Made by a program: the position numbers and the translations under genes
From: CAMCTV01 sp964420985
GTDB taxonomy: Bacteria > Bacteroidota > Bacteroidia > Flavobacteriales_D > Sanyastnellaceae
Assembly (NCBI GenBank): GCA_964420985.1
Contig: CAYQUT010000008.1
Span: 1 to 64,000, forward strand
Length of the DNA: 64,000 nucleotides
Direction: 5' to 3'
Notes under the pieces: generated by a model
Seen by the model: the letters and a program-made list of their open reading frames with translations, nothing else
Database searches by the model: none
What the model was told of the DNA's origin: nothing
In this document: one piece after another, positions 45,901-52,425 of the stretch
How the letters are laid out: every line of letters starts with the position of its first letter
Position numbering within the stretch: the stretch's first letter is position 1

Positions 45901-46034
45901 GAAAAATCGTTTTCAACCAATATGTTGTATTGAATAACAACACATCAGTGATTGAATTTGGGAATCTAGCAGACGGCATTTACATGGTAACGATTGGAGA
46001 GGAGAGGAAAAGATTACAAATCCTGAAAAAGTAA
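39951..46034 (+). CDS. Giant secreted LamG/MopE-like repeat protein with T9SS sorting domain
   Basis: The protein has 2027 residues from the ATG at 39951. A TTG at 39894 would extend it but looks less likely. After an unusual leader come four concanavalin/LamG-type domains (about 40240-40900, 41085-41760, 41940-42600, 42800-43400), each with NGLVGYWPFNGNANDESGNGN-like starts (truncated or varied in the fourth). Between them are Cys modules of the type CTNTTACNYNA and DADNDG-type calcium motifs. Four or five MopE-like repeats follow (43550-44340 and 44655-44705), with CNDNDA and CNGADDDCD. The end (45800-46034) is a type IX sorting domain (IYPNPTTSGSFEI). It is probably a surface adhesin. Confidence 0.85.
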   Translation: MAKEKLNTYWGEVSTLHLPKIATIERNFISISFYSIIANRVVTKNRYRSLISSSLHLCIANRLALATSFLLLFITSFLVPSFLVPSSLHSQIPSYVPTNGLVGYWPFNGNANDESGNGNHGTVNGATLTSDRVGNSNAAFLFSGLNCCGTPDAESEITISSPFISLNANFTISCWMRSSDVTKYQQCLFNSINHTGFGVELNNEHVPGRLTSGIGPADAFWDLLYSQGSYTNYQSNTWYFVTFVKSGTSYTTYLNGNIDCTVSVPNAVNYNQIVGIRFGSIGGGHENFKGTIDDISIHNRALSLVEIIALYNGVPSQVIAGCTNTTACNYNAAATQEDGSCTYPAQTYLNCGGTCINDADNDGTCDELETPALPSYLPSNGLVGYWPFNGNANDESGNGNNGTVNGATLTTDRNGNANSAFGFDGQDDFIEIPYDNSFNTIENITISTWININDWCTPNVNGVKFFPILVQYNNGNANPTAYGNFGIQLTEVGLNYFYLNSNNFDFQNSSPNYWMISQWVNIVVTVEGGVGNWYINGMHMQTIYGQYFGGSMSGLPILIGKQSPVPGFGSGSIYANGLLDDIAIYNRALTQEEIIALYNGTTNSPITGCTNTTACNYNASATQDDGSCTFPAQTYLNCAGSCINDADNDGICDELETPALPSYLPSNGLVGYWPFNGNANDESGNGNHGTVLGNINYRANDQGRSNCIELIGDKNTFPTNAFGEPLYVNGGHIKFPNLSSEISNSISINLWIRSLDSSPVEYAFFSGMDDSGQNRLVFDYYNGFFLGDNNPLASVLSPFNVNISQWKMLTLTYSLGVLKAYINNEIVGNDIVTISSIPIANAALNWHQWANGNVARGWSVYDDVAIYNRALTQEEITALYNGTSNTSIAGCTDPTAFNYNANANQDDGSCIPMLTCNITASATTICEGESVTLSMNTTGVGTGLNALPANLQQGLVAYYPFNGNANDESGNGNNGTVNGATLTADRFGNANGAYSFDGVDDWISVIGLMPENNSNRTISTWINLENYITDAGIVGWGNFSMYNYSAIGVSPTTGKLFFWTYGNDVTTVSMNNLNSWINVAISYDNSENRVKLYLNGVLDTDNIISSLFTSNSNLHIGKSLQNSSTYFSGKIDDITIHNRALSPSEIQQLHTAQSYNWSNGGTSTTTTVSPTTTTTYSCTVTQGAQTCTASVDVTVNPLLTFYADADGDGFGNVNAPQFACVQPAGTVTNNTDCNDNDAALNTISDETCNSFDDDCDGSVDEGVLNTYYLDMDGDGFGVISLPILACSVPLGYSDNIDDCNDYDPLINANGIEICNGADDDCDAQIDEELPVFTWFIDNDGDGIGTGISTESCAFLPGYATIGGDCNDNDATISPVANEICNNVDENCDGVLNDGIWIAAYIDADGDGYGANNISIDGLCELTAGFVGNNQDCDDNEPLAYTGAIDVCDNGIDEDCSGSDNTCIVMGCTDLTACNYNELANTEDFSCTYPQMDYLNCQGACNHDTDGDGVCDEIELLGCTVITASNFNPEATEDDGSCIFNIEGCTDIQACNFDPAANFDNGSCILPQPETCNGVDDDCDDLIDEGLTPIGLNVIPIVTSIYPVCSGNSLKSANLNNGINSEVIDGNGNDLWFSLNAQYNTLRAGLSAATGDNDIRLYQLTTNGCLQHIETEHEVTAGNQTLISDQLTSGNTYYIAIHHLSGNMNPSAKICFNHLTGSVCDHYYSNNTGVYTSVCNSFKAQFRSNATAYMFEVLSASQNGSNTNITPWSYTTPTANSVVSRLGAILPANQTGSPIQYVLRVPVIYSMFDAAGNMESILANATGTCNLTLNNENTIALRLSDRCPATKSLSGSIAPDRTVCGAVRYDWEFTQTLPVESTPQIINGGNYTPIFFLSNVPGIATGKTYSVRVRPVHGSGSVGNWGVSHCLRVGNSGMIMQETIEQSQDVISLFTIYPNPTTSGSFEIQTNWTDEKEENVQVSIQDITGKIVFNQYVVLNNNTSVIEFGNLADGIYMVTIGEERKRLQILKK
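40125..40225 (+). repeat. Dispersed palindrome + CTCATTCC-tract element, copy 2 (inside the giant protein gene)
   Basis: ATAGCGAATCGCT (40125-40137) is followed by a CTCATTCC-rich tract up to about 40225. The same word is at 11220-11232 on the other strand. Here the tract is in frame and encodes the hydrophobic leader of the protein (LLLFITSFLVPSFLVPSS), so an apparently intergenic repeat has become coding. Confidence 0.55.
41053..41134 (+). repeat. 82-base identical direct repeat in the giant gene (first copy)
   Basis: Bases 41053-41134 are identical to 41914-41995. They cover the end of a Cys module and the start of a LamG domain. A looser third copy begins near 40230. Such long exact repeats indicate recent domain duplication or gene conversion. 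Confidence 0.85.
41914..41995 (+). repeat. 82-base identical direct repeat in the giant gene (second copy)
   Basis: Identical to 41053-41134. The two copies are 861 bases apart, one LamG plus linker unit (a multiple of three), so gain or loss of a unit would keep the reading frame. Confidence 0.85.
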
Positions 46035-46042
46035 TGGAATGA

Positions 46043-46945
46043 TTAAAAATTCCTTTGCCTAACCGGCGGCTTATACATCTTGGTGTCACTGGAAGAGAAA
46101 AGGCTGATGTCAATGTTGGAATACAACTTCCATTTGCCTTTCTCCCACTGATACAAATCGTATGTGCCATCCGGTCCGTAATCGGCAAATATTCCCTCCA
46201 TCATGGAACTCTTGGGAGACAAATGATCCATTACTATGCACTTTTTCTTGGGGTAATATTTGAAAGATGCACTGACCTCATCCGCATACTGAAACATCAA
46301 TCGCTTCTTCATTCCTGTTCCTGTTTCAAACAATCCTTCTCCAAAGCGAACATTGTCCTTGGCGGTGATTTTAATGACGTCCAAAATTTTGGCATTGGTC
46401 AAATTGTCTCGTCCATCCCACCCCAATAATGTATAAGTGTCACATTTCTTATTTCCCCTTCCTTTGAAGTGCGGTATGATTTCATAGTACAGGGCTGCTG
46501 GCCAAGATTGTGCGTCCATATATCGGGTCTCATATTTATCTTGATCCCGCATATTGTCTTTTAAAACCACTGTGTAAAATGTACTTTCCTCTTGGTTCCA
46601 AATCCAAATCACCCCAAAATAAACATGCTCACCATTTTGCAATGGCGCATTCCAATTGATGATGCGCAATCGACCATCAGGAGAAATCAATCGACAAAAT
46701 CGCCATTGATGAAAAGGATGATTAAAACTTTCCGCTGTCGCCGGAACTTTAGCCAAGGTGTCCATCATCTGCTGGGCATATCGTAATGTTTGTTCGTCAT
46801 ATTTCGATTGCGCCAATGAATCGTGCAACAATGCAATACTCCTTTCTATTCTGGACACAGACAAATCCACTACTGGTTTAGCGGATATTTCTTGGATACA
46901 AATACATCCCATTAAGATGTATAAAAAACAACTAACTTTCTTCAT
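46043..46945 (-). CDS. Exported protein of unknown function
   Basis: The 300-residue product has a signal peptide (MKKVSCFLYILMGCICI, cleavage probably after ISAK) and no domain I recognise. The middle part is rich in aromatic residues (FGVIWIWNQEESTFYTVVLK). The start overlaps the end of the truncated haemoglobin gene by 14 bases, so the two are probably one transcript. It may be a Bacteroidota-specific family. Function unknown. Confidence 0.65.
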   Translation of the reverse strand: MKKVSCFLYILMGCICIQEISAKPVVDLSVSRIERSIALLHDSLAQSKYDEQTLRYAQQMMDTLAKVPATAESFNHPFHQWRFCRLISPDGRLRIINWNAPLQNGEHVYFGVIWIWNQEESTFYTVVLKDNMRDQDKYETRYMDAQSWPAALYYEIIPHFKGRGNKKCDTYTLLGWDGRDNLTNAKILDVIKITAKDNVRFGEGLFETGTGMKKRLMFQYADEVSASFKYYPKKKCIVMDHLSPKSSMMEGIFADYGPDGTYDLYQWEKGKWKLYSNIDISLFSSSDTKMYKPPVRQRNF

Positions 46946-47306
46946 TGTCTAGCTTAGCTTTCATTTTTTCTTTAAACGTCCAACCGATTGTTTTGGCCCT
47001 CAACTTGGCCTTTTCTGCCACCTCCCCCTCAAACGTTTCATCCACTGCTTCAACAAATAAATTGACCCAATGATCAAACAACGGAGGAGCGATGCGCATA
47101 TTGGCATGAGCATCCCAAACTTGTGTAGTATACCCAGCAATATCCAACAAAGCAAAATTCCAAAAGGCGATCATCTTGGGTCTATGCGTCGGATAATCGA
47201 CATGTGCAAAAAAAGGCGCTAAGACTCCATCTTGAAAAACCTTGTTGTAAAAGGCATCCACCAAAATCGCAACATCGTTTTCTGTTTCAATATCTCTTTT
47301 TTTCAT
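46932..47306 (-). CDS. Group III truncated haemoglobin
   Basis: The 124-residue protein fits the truncated haemoglobin group III: FYNKVFQDGVLAPFF at the start, then the proximal histidine in DAHANMRI followed by FDHWVNLFVEAV, aligned with Campylobacter Ctb (His72 position). The distal region starts RPKMIAFWNFALL. Such proteins bind O2 and are thought to protect against NO or peroxide stress. The downstream exported protein overlaps it by 14 bases. Confidence 0.88.
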   Translation of the reverse strand: MKKRDIETENDVAILVDAFYNKVFQDGVLAPFFAHVDYPTHRPKMIAFWNFALLDIAGYTTQVWDAHANMRIAPPLFDHWVNLFVEAVDETFEGEVAEKAKLRAKTIGWTFKEKMKAKLDNEES

Positions 47307-47350
47307 CTGTCCATTACCTCGTAACGTTTCGTTTTACCCTTCCTAATTAA

Positions 47351-47430
47351 GGGCAAATGTCCATTTGCCCCTACATTCCATCTTCCCTGTAGCGAAACAT
47401 CGCTACCTCTTCCCTCTTCCCTCATTTCCT
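47351..47430 (+). repeat. Hairpin and palindrome + CTCTTCC-tract element, copy 3
   Basis: A perfect hairpin GGGCAAATG/CATTTGCCC (47351-47370) is followed by GTAGCGA-AACA-TCGCTAC (47389-47406) and a CTCTTCCCTC tract. The palindrome is a variant of ATAGCGAATCGCT found at 11220 and 40125, and the tract after it is of the same kind. It lies between the haemoglobin gene and the next minus-strand gene. Confidence 0.5.
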
Positions 47431-47985
47431 CTTCACCCTATAAACCACCCCCAATTGTCCACCCCACCATGCTTGTCTGAAGTTCCAGTTGGCATTTCCG
47501 GAAACAGAAGCTCCCCATTGTTTACTAAACATCCATCCCACCTCAAGATGACCCGGAATTCCCATGGTGAATTTGCTTTTTAATTCAACTTGTGTATCAC
47601 TTTGAGGAACAAAATCCCAGTAACGTCGGTTGTTAAAGGCCATTCCAACTGCTGTGGCAATCCACCATGGATTGCGCTTCCCTTGCCAACATTCACCAAA
47701 CATCAAAGCCAATTCAATGGTCGTATTTTTTTCAGCAATGGTGTCATTGGGATTTTTTCCCAATTCCCTGATGATGCCCAACCGACTAACGGAGAGAACG
47801 GTCTCACTTCTGAATGATCTGGTGTAATTGAATTGACCCGATTGAAAATCTGCAGAGCTAAAACCAACTCCCCCACCGTGCCAGATGAGTCCTGACATGG
47901 GGTTGAGTTCATATTGGGCATATTGTCTCATGCTTAAAGTAAACATTAAGCATAGAAAAAAATATTTGAGCCATGCATGACACAT
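47422..47985 (-). CDS. Putative outer-membrane beta-barrel protein
   Basis: The 187-residue product has a signal peptide ending near QYAQ, then alternating strand-like segments rich in aromatic residues and Gly (GGVGFSSADFQSG, QGKRNPWWIATAVGMAFNN, NANWNFRQAWWGGQLGVVYRV). This suggests a small beta-barrel. It is co-directional with the haemoglobin gene and its 3' end touches the repeat element described at 47351-47430. I do not recognise the family. Confidence 0.55.
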   Translation of the reverse strand: MCHAWLKYFFLCLMFTLSMRQYAQYELNPMSGLIWHGGGVGFSSADFQSGQFNYTRSFRSETVLSVSRLGIIRELGKNPNDTIAEKNTTIELALMFGECWQGKRNPWWIATAVGMAFNNRRYWDFVPQSDTQVELKSKFTMGIPGHLEVGWMFSKQWGASVSGNANWNFRQAWWGGQLGVVYRVKRK

Positions 47986-48108
47986 AAAACAAATTTAGGA
48001 ACATGAACGATCAAAAAACATTAAGATTGTATTCTTCATTCAACGCTCAAATGTTAGTGAGTATCTGGCTTATCTCAAGATTTATTTTTTTTAATTAGTG
48101 GTCCATCT

Positions 48109-48116
48109 TATATTTG
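48109..48116 (+). promoter_or_regulatory. -7 element (TATATTTG) of the rpsP-rimM transcript
   Basis: Exact TAnnTTTG match, 51 bases before the rpsP start. It leaves a normal 5' leader. The -33 TTG is not clear in the T-rich upstream sequence. Confidence 0.5.
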
Positions 48117-48167
48117 CCACCTTAAAATCAATTGTTAATCGGGTTTCGTACCCAAAAAACAAAAACT

Positions 48168-48740
48168 ATGTCAGTAAAAATTCGTCTTCAAAGACACGGT
48201 AAGAAAGGAAAACCTTTCTTCCACATCGTAGCCGCAGACGCTCGTTCACCACGTGATGGTAAATTCATTGAGCGTATCGGAAGCTACAACCCAAACACCA
48301 ACCCTGCTACCATTGACTTGGACAATGCCAAAGCATTATCTTGGTTGCAAAATGGTGCACAACCTACTGAAACCGCTCGTGCTATTCTTAGCTACCGTGG
48401 TGTATTGTACCGCCTACACTTGCAAAAGGGTGTATTGAAAGGTGCTTTAACCCAAGAAGAAGCCGACAAGCGTTGGGCGGATTGGAACAGTGGCAAAGAA
48501 TCTAAAATCCAATCTAAGCGTGATGGTTTGGCACAAGCCAAAGCTTCTGCTGATAACGAAACATTGAAGCGTGAGCGTGCAGTGAATGAGGCTCGTCTTA
48601 AAGCCATCACTGAAGCCGCTGCTGCTGCGGAAGCCGCTGCTGTAGAAGTAGCAGAGGAAGCTCCTGCTGCCGAAGAAGCTCCAGCTGCTGAAGAGGCACC
48701 TGCTGCAACTGAAGCTCCAGCTGAAAATGCAGGTGAATAA
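48168..48740 (+). CDS. rpsP: Ribosomal protein bS16 with long Ala/Glu-rich C-terminal extension
   Basis: The 190-residue protein from the ATG at 48168 begins MSVKIRLQRHGKKGKP and has the S16 core (about 80 residues). It carries an extra helical part and a tail with repeated EEAPAAEEAP-like units. A longer start 36 bases upstream would not add conserved sequence. The C-terminal extension is common in Bacteroidota S16. It is followed by a terminator hairpin and rimM. Confidence 0.95.
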   Translation: MSVKIRLQRHGKKGKPFFHIVAADARSPRDGKFIERIGSYNPNTNPATIDLDNAKALSWLQNGAQPTETARAILSYRGVLYRLHLQKGVLKGALTQEEADKRWADWNSGKESKIQSKRDGLAQAKASADNETLKRERAVNEARLKAITEAAAAAEAAAVEVAEEAPAAEEAPAAEEAPAATEAPAENAGE

Positions 48741-48757
48741 TTTGCATCAACTTATTA

Positions 48758-48784
48758 AAGCCGACCTTTGTGTCGGCTTTTTTT
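48758..48784 (+). terminator. Terminator or attenuator between rpsP and rimM
   Basis: AAGCCGAC, a 6-base loop and GTCGGCTT form an 8-bp stem followed by seven T. It would partly end the rpsP transcript and reduce rimM relative to rpsP. Confidence 0.75.
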
Positions 48785-48796
48785 ATTTTTGTTAAT

Positions 48797-49324
48797 ATGG
48801 AAATCAAAGACCTTCACCCGCTGGGTAAAATCACCAAACTTCACGGATACAAAGGAGAGTTTACCATTTGGATCAACTCCTCCTCCCCATTTGACTACGT
48901 GGATTTGGAAGCTCTTTTTCTTTATCAAAAAGGAAGAATATCCCCTTTCATCATTGAAGATTTGGGACGAAAGACCAATACTACACTCCGCATGAAATTG
49001 GAAGGCATCAATAGCGAGGCTGAAGCTTTGCCTTGGGTGAAAGCAGAAATATTCATACGCAAGGAGGAAGTGAGTGAGACCGACCAAATGCGTGACAACA
49101 TTCGTGGATGGATAGGATTCCGCGTTTTTACGGAAGACAACCAACCCATTGGTGTCCTGGCTGAGGTGAATGACTCAGGTATCAATCCCATGATGGAAAT
49201 TGACCGCGACGGACAAACCATTTACGTTCCCCTGCAACCTACCTTTATCGCTGAGATCAAAGAAGAAGACCACCACATCTTCTTGAGTTTACCTCCAGGC
49301 CTATTGGAACTTTACGAAAAATAA
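48797..49324 (+). CDS. rimM: Ribosome maturation factor RimM
   Basis: The 175-residue protein from the ATG at 48797 has the RimM N-terminal barrel (LGKITKLHGYKGEF) and C-terminal PRC-like barrel (GWIGFRVFTEDNQPIGVLAEV). The role is 30S head assembly with S19. A start nine codons earlier is likely too early. The gene follows rpsP, as in many bacteria. In the window trmD, which often follows, is absent and an ABC-F gene is found instead. Confidence 0.93.
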   Translation: MEIKDLHPLGKITKLHGYKGEFTIWINSSSPFDYVDLEALFLYQKGRISPFIIEDLGRKTNTTLRMKLEGINSEAEALPWVKAEIFIRKEEVSETDQMRDNIRGWIGFRVFTEDNQPIGVLAEVNDSGINPMMEIDRDGQTIYVPLQPTFIAEIKEEDHHIFLSLPPGLLELYEK

Positions 49325-49338
49325 AGGCGATTAAAGCC

Positions 49339-49346
49339 TATCTTTG
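49339..49346 (+). promoter_or_regulatory. -7 element (TATCTTTG) before the ABC-F gene
   Basis: Exact TAnnTTTG match 22 bases before the GTG start at 49369. The spacing to a -33 TTG is not clear. Confidence 0.4.
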
Positions 49347-49368
49347 CGGCCGCTAAAATCTATATTCT

Positions 49369-50985
49369 GTGTTAACGGTCAGCAACATTTCTCTGCGCTA
49401 TGGTAAGCGCACCCTATTTGAAGAGGTCAATTTAAAATTTTCTTCAGGCAATTGTTATGGTGTTATTGGTGCCAACGGCGCCGGTAAATCGACCTTTCTA
49501 AAAATTTTAGCAGGAGAAATTGAAACCACCACAGGGAGTGTTTCCATGACTCCAGGCGAGCGCATGAGTGTCCTCAAACAGAATCACTTCGAGTTTGATG
49601 AGATTCCTGTTTTGCAAACTGTACTATTGGGCAATTCCAAATTGTGGGAAGTGATGCAAGCCAAAGATGCCATCTATGCCAAGCCTGATTTCAGTGAAGA
49701 AGACGGATTAAAAGCTGCGGAATTGGAGGTGTTGTTTGCCGAGATGGATGGTTGGAACGCTGAAAGCGACGCCGCCAATATGTTAAGCGGTTTGGGCATT
49801 CACGAAAGCAGCCACCACAAATTGGTCAAGGAACTAAGTGGTAAAGAAAAGGTTCGTGTGCTTTTGGCCCAAGCATTATTCGGTAATCCAGATATCCTTT
49901 TGCTCGATGAGCCCACCAATGACTTGGACGTCGATACCATCAATTGGTTGGAAAACTTCTTGGCCGATTTCCAAAACACTGTTATTGTTGTATCGCATGA
50001 CCGTCACTTCTTGGATGCCGTGTGTACGCACATTGTAGACATCGACTTTAGCAAAATTCAATTGTATACCGGTAACTATACCTTCTGGTATGAGTCCAGC
50101 CAATTGGCCTTAAGACAGCGCTCTGACCAAAATAAAAAGATGGAAGACAAACGCAAAGAATTGCAAGAATTCGTTGAGCGTTTCTCTGCCAATGCTTCCA
50201 AATCCAGACAAGCTACTTCTCGTAAAAAATTATTGGACAAACTGGTCATCGATCAAATTCAACCATCTACCCGTAAATATCCTGGTATCATCTTCCGTCC
50301 TGAAAGAGACTGCGGCGACCAGATATTGCGCGTAGAAAATTTATCCAAGACTTCTCCTGAAGGTGCTTTATTGTTCAAAAACATTGAATTCACCTTAACC
50401 AAAGAAGATAAGGTTGCCATTTTATCCAAAGATCACTTGGCCATAACCACTTTTTTCGAAATCATCAATGGACGTGAGACCGCTGATTCGGGTGAATACA
50501 ACTGGGGAAGTACCATTACCACAGCTTATCTTCCCAACAACAATGCGGAATACTTCAACAGCGATGACAACCTGATTGATTGGTTGCGTCAATACTCAAA
50601 AGACAAAGACGAGACCTATGTGCGCGGCTTTTTGGGTAAGATGTTGTTCAGTGGTGAAGAGGTAATGAAAAAATGTACCGTATTGAGCGGAGGAGAAAAG
50701 GTGCGTTGCATGATTTCTCGTATGATGTTGCAAAACGCCAACTGTTTGATGTTGGATGAACCCACCAATCACTTGGATTTGGAAAGCATTACCGCTTTTA
50801 ACAATGCCATGAAAGATTGGAAGCATGTAGCCATGTTCACCTCACATGACCATACTTTCACCGAGACCGTAGCCAACCGTATTATCGAAATCACGCCAAA
50901 AGGTGTTATCGACAAGCGAATGAGCTACGATGAATATTTGGAGAATGAAGATGTTAAAGCTTTGCGTGCAAAAATGTACGCTTAG
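49369..50985 (+). CDS. ABC-F family ATPase with degenerate second P-loop
   Basis: The 538-residue protein (GTG start) has two nucleotide-binding domains and no membrane domain. The first has Walker A GANGAGKST, signature LSGKEK and Walker B LLLDEPTNDLD. The second has an intact LSGGEK and LMLDEPTNHLD, but its Walker A is SKDHLAITT, where the P-loop glycines and lysine are lost. ABC-F proteins act on ribosomes in translation or antibiotic protection. It resembles the YkpA/YbiT-like group. The start is just after rimM. Confidence 0.9.
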   Translation: MLTVSNISLRYGKRTLFEEVNLKFSSGNCYGVIGANGAGKSTFLKILAGEIETTTGSVSMTPGERMSVLKQNHFEFDEIPVLQTVLLGNSKLWEVMQAKDAIYAKPDFSEEDGLKAAELEVLFAEMDGWNAESDAANMLSGLGIHESSHHKLVKELSGKEKVRVLLAQALFGNPDILLLDEPTNDLDVDTINWLENFLADFQNTVIVVSHDRHFLDAVCTHIVDIDFSKIQLYTGNYTFWYESSQLALRQRSDQNKKMEDKRKELQEFVERFSANASKSRQATSRKKLLDKLVIDQIQPSTRKYPGIIFRPERDCGDQILRVENLSKTSPEGALLFKNIEFTLTKEDKVAILSKDHLAITTFFEIINGRETADSGEYNWGSTITTAYLPNNNAEYFNSDDNLIDWLRQYSKDKDETYVRGFLGKMLFSGEEVMKKCTVLSGGEKVRCMISRMMLQNANCLMLDEPTNHLDLESITAFNNAMKDWKHVAMFTSHDHTFTETVANRIIEITPKGVIDKRMSYDEYLENEDVKALRAKMYA

Positions 50986-50987
50986 TT

Positions 50988-51884
50988 TTATGCATTAAAA
51001 GACAACAGCGTCATCCAAGCCTCTATTACTAAGTTCTGATCCAAAAGCGCTGAGGCATGCCGGTGTAAGGCCATCTCCAGGGCTTTCCCGTCACTCTCGT
51101 GCTCTAAGAAAATCTCAGAAAGCTCAGTGAGCTTATACTCATTGACATCTGTCTCATTGGGCAGGGACTCCACATTACCCAATTGACCCAACTGGTTTCC
51201 TGTTAAAACACGGGATAAACGAATATCTGCAGGAATTTGATCTACCCCAATGCCCATTCTCTCAAGAGGTTTGGCAACAGAGAACAATCCGTCCTTGGCG
51301 CGAGAATACCAATCTCCACCCAAACGGGCTACTTGGTCAATTTTTATGGGATCAATTCTACCCGCATCATCCAATACCTTTTCATTGACATGAATGCGCA
51401 CAATCTCGGAAACAATCAAGTTACCGGCTCCACCTTCAGTGCCCAACTCAACTACCTCTTTGATGATGCACTCCAACTGAACGGGAGATTCCATTACCCT
51501 TGGTGGTTTCACAACATCAGAAGCAATGGCAGTGAGACCACTTTTCTCAAACTCGTTCACCCCTTTGGGATATTCAGTGCTGGACAAACTCATTTGCTGC
51601 ACCATATCAAAATTGACTATGTTGATGACACATTCCTTGTGCACCTTGGCATTTTCAAAAGTGTGTTTGGTGGTGTTGTCTCTTCCGCGGCGCGCGGGGG
51701 AGAATATGGCTATGGGCGGATTGGCAGAAAAAACATTGAAAAAACTAAATGGAGACAGGTTCACCTGACCGTCAGCATCAACCGTACTCACCAGGGCAAT
51801 GGGCCTTGGCGCAACGGCTCCTAGTAAGTATCCATGAACTTGCGCAACCTTAAGCGCTTTGGGATCAAGCGATAAAAAACTCAT
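50988..51884 (-). CDS. Flavin reductase-like FMN-binding protein (second in window)
   Basis: The 298-residue protein has the split-barrel flavin reductase fold: VAPRPIALVSTVDADGQVNLSPFSFFNVFSANPP at the N-terminus (with the FMN-binding region), and the later GAGNLIVSEIVRIHV. About 90 extra residues at the C-terminus are not part of the usual core. It starts 4 bases inside the end of purE, so they form an operon. The link with purine synthesis is not explained by sequence. Confidence 0.82.
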   Translation of the reverse strand: MSFLSLDPKALKVAQVHGYLLGAVAPRPIALVSTVDADGQVNLSPFSFFNVFSANPPIAIFSPARRGRDNTTKHTFENAKVHKECVINIVNFDMVQQMSLSSTEYPKGVNEFEKSGLTAIASDVVKPPRVMESPVQLECIIKEVVELGTEGGAGNLIVSEIVRIHVNEKVLDDAGRIDPIKIDQVARLGGDWYSRAKDGLFSVAKPLERMGIGVDQIPADIRLSRVLTGNQLGQLGNVESLPNETDVNEYKLTELSEIFLEHESDGKALEMALHRHASALLDQNLVIEAWMTLLSFNA

Positions 51885-52360
51885 GCGTTCAAATCTTTAG
51901 CAGCGTCCAACACCTTCTTCTTTAACTCTTCTTTGAAAGCAACAATGCGCTTGAGCAAAGCCTCATCGTTGGCGCCAATCATTTGTGCGGCTAAAATTCC
52001 AGCATTGCGACCACCATTCAAGGCAACAGTAGCCACAGGAACTCCCGCTGGCATTTGCAAGATAGACAACACGCTATCCCAACCATCAATGGAATTGGAG
52101 GATTTTATTGGAACGCCAATAACCGGCAATGGAGTAATAGATGCCGTCATACCTGGAAGATGCGCTGCACCGCCTGCACCAGCAATGATTACTTTGATGC
52201 CTCTTGAATGTGCCTTCTGTGCGTATTCAAACATGCGTTCAGGTGTTCGGTGCGCCGAAACCACTTCAGCTTCATACGCCACGCCCAACATTTTCAATAC
52301 CTCTGCTGCCTCCTGCATGATGGGCCAATCGCTCTTGCTACCCATGATAATTCCAACCAT
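51881..52360 (-). CDS. purE: N5-carboxyaminoimidazole ribonucleotide mutase (PurE)
   Basis: The 159-residue protein from the ATG at 52360 begins MVGIIMGSKSDWP and has the PurE pattern: AEVVSAHRTPERM, VIIAGAGGAAHLPGM and LSILQMPAGVPVATV. It catalyses N5-CAIR to CAIR in purine synthesis. Earlier in-frame starts (to 52501) overlap the divergent PaaZ gene and are not conserved. purK is not next to it in the window. Confidence 0.95.
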   Translation of the reverse strand: MVGIIMGSKSDWPIMQEAAEVLKMLGVAYEAEVVSAHRTPERMFEYAQKAHSRGIKVIIAGAGGAAHLPGMTASITPLPVIGVPIKSSNSIDGWDSVLSILQMPAGVPVATVALNGGRNAGILAAQMIGANDEALLKRIVAFKEELKKKVLDAAKDLNA

Positions 52361-52425
52361 GATCAATAAATTTTTGACAAAGATAAACCCTTTCCATTTT
52401 AACTTGTGCCCATCAATTATCAGAC

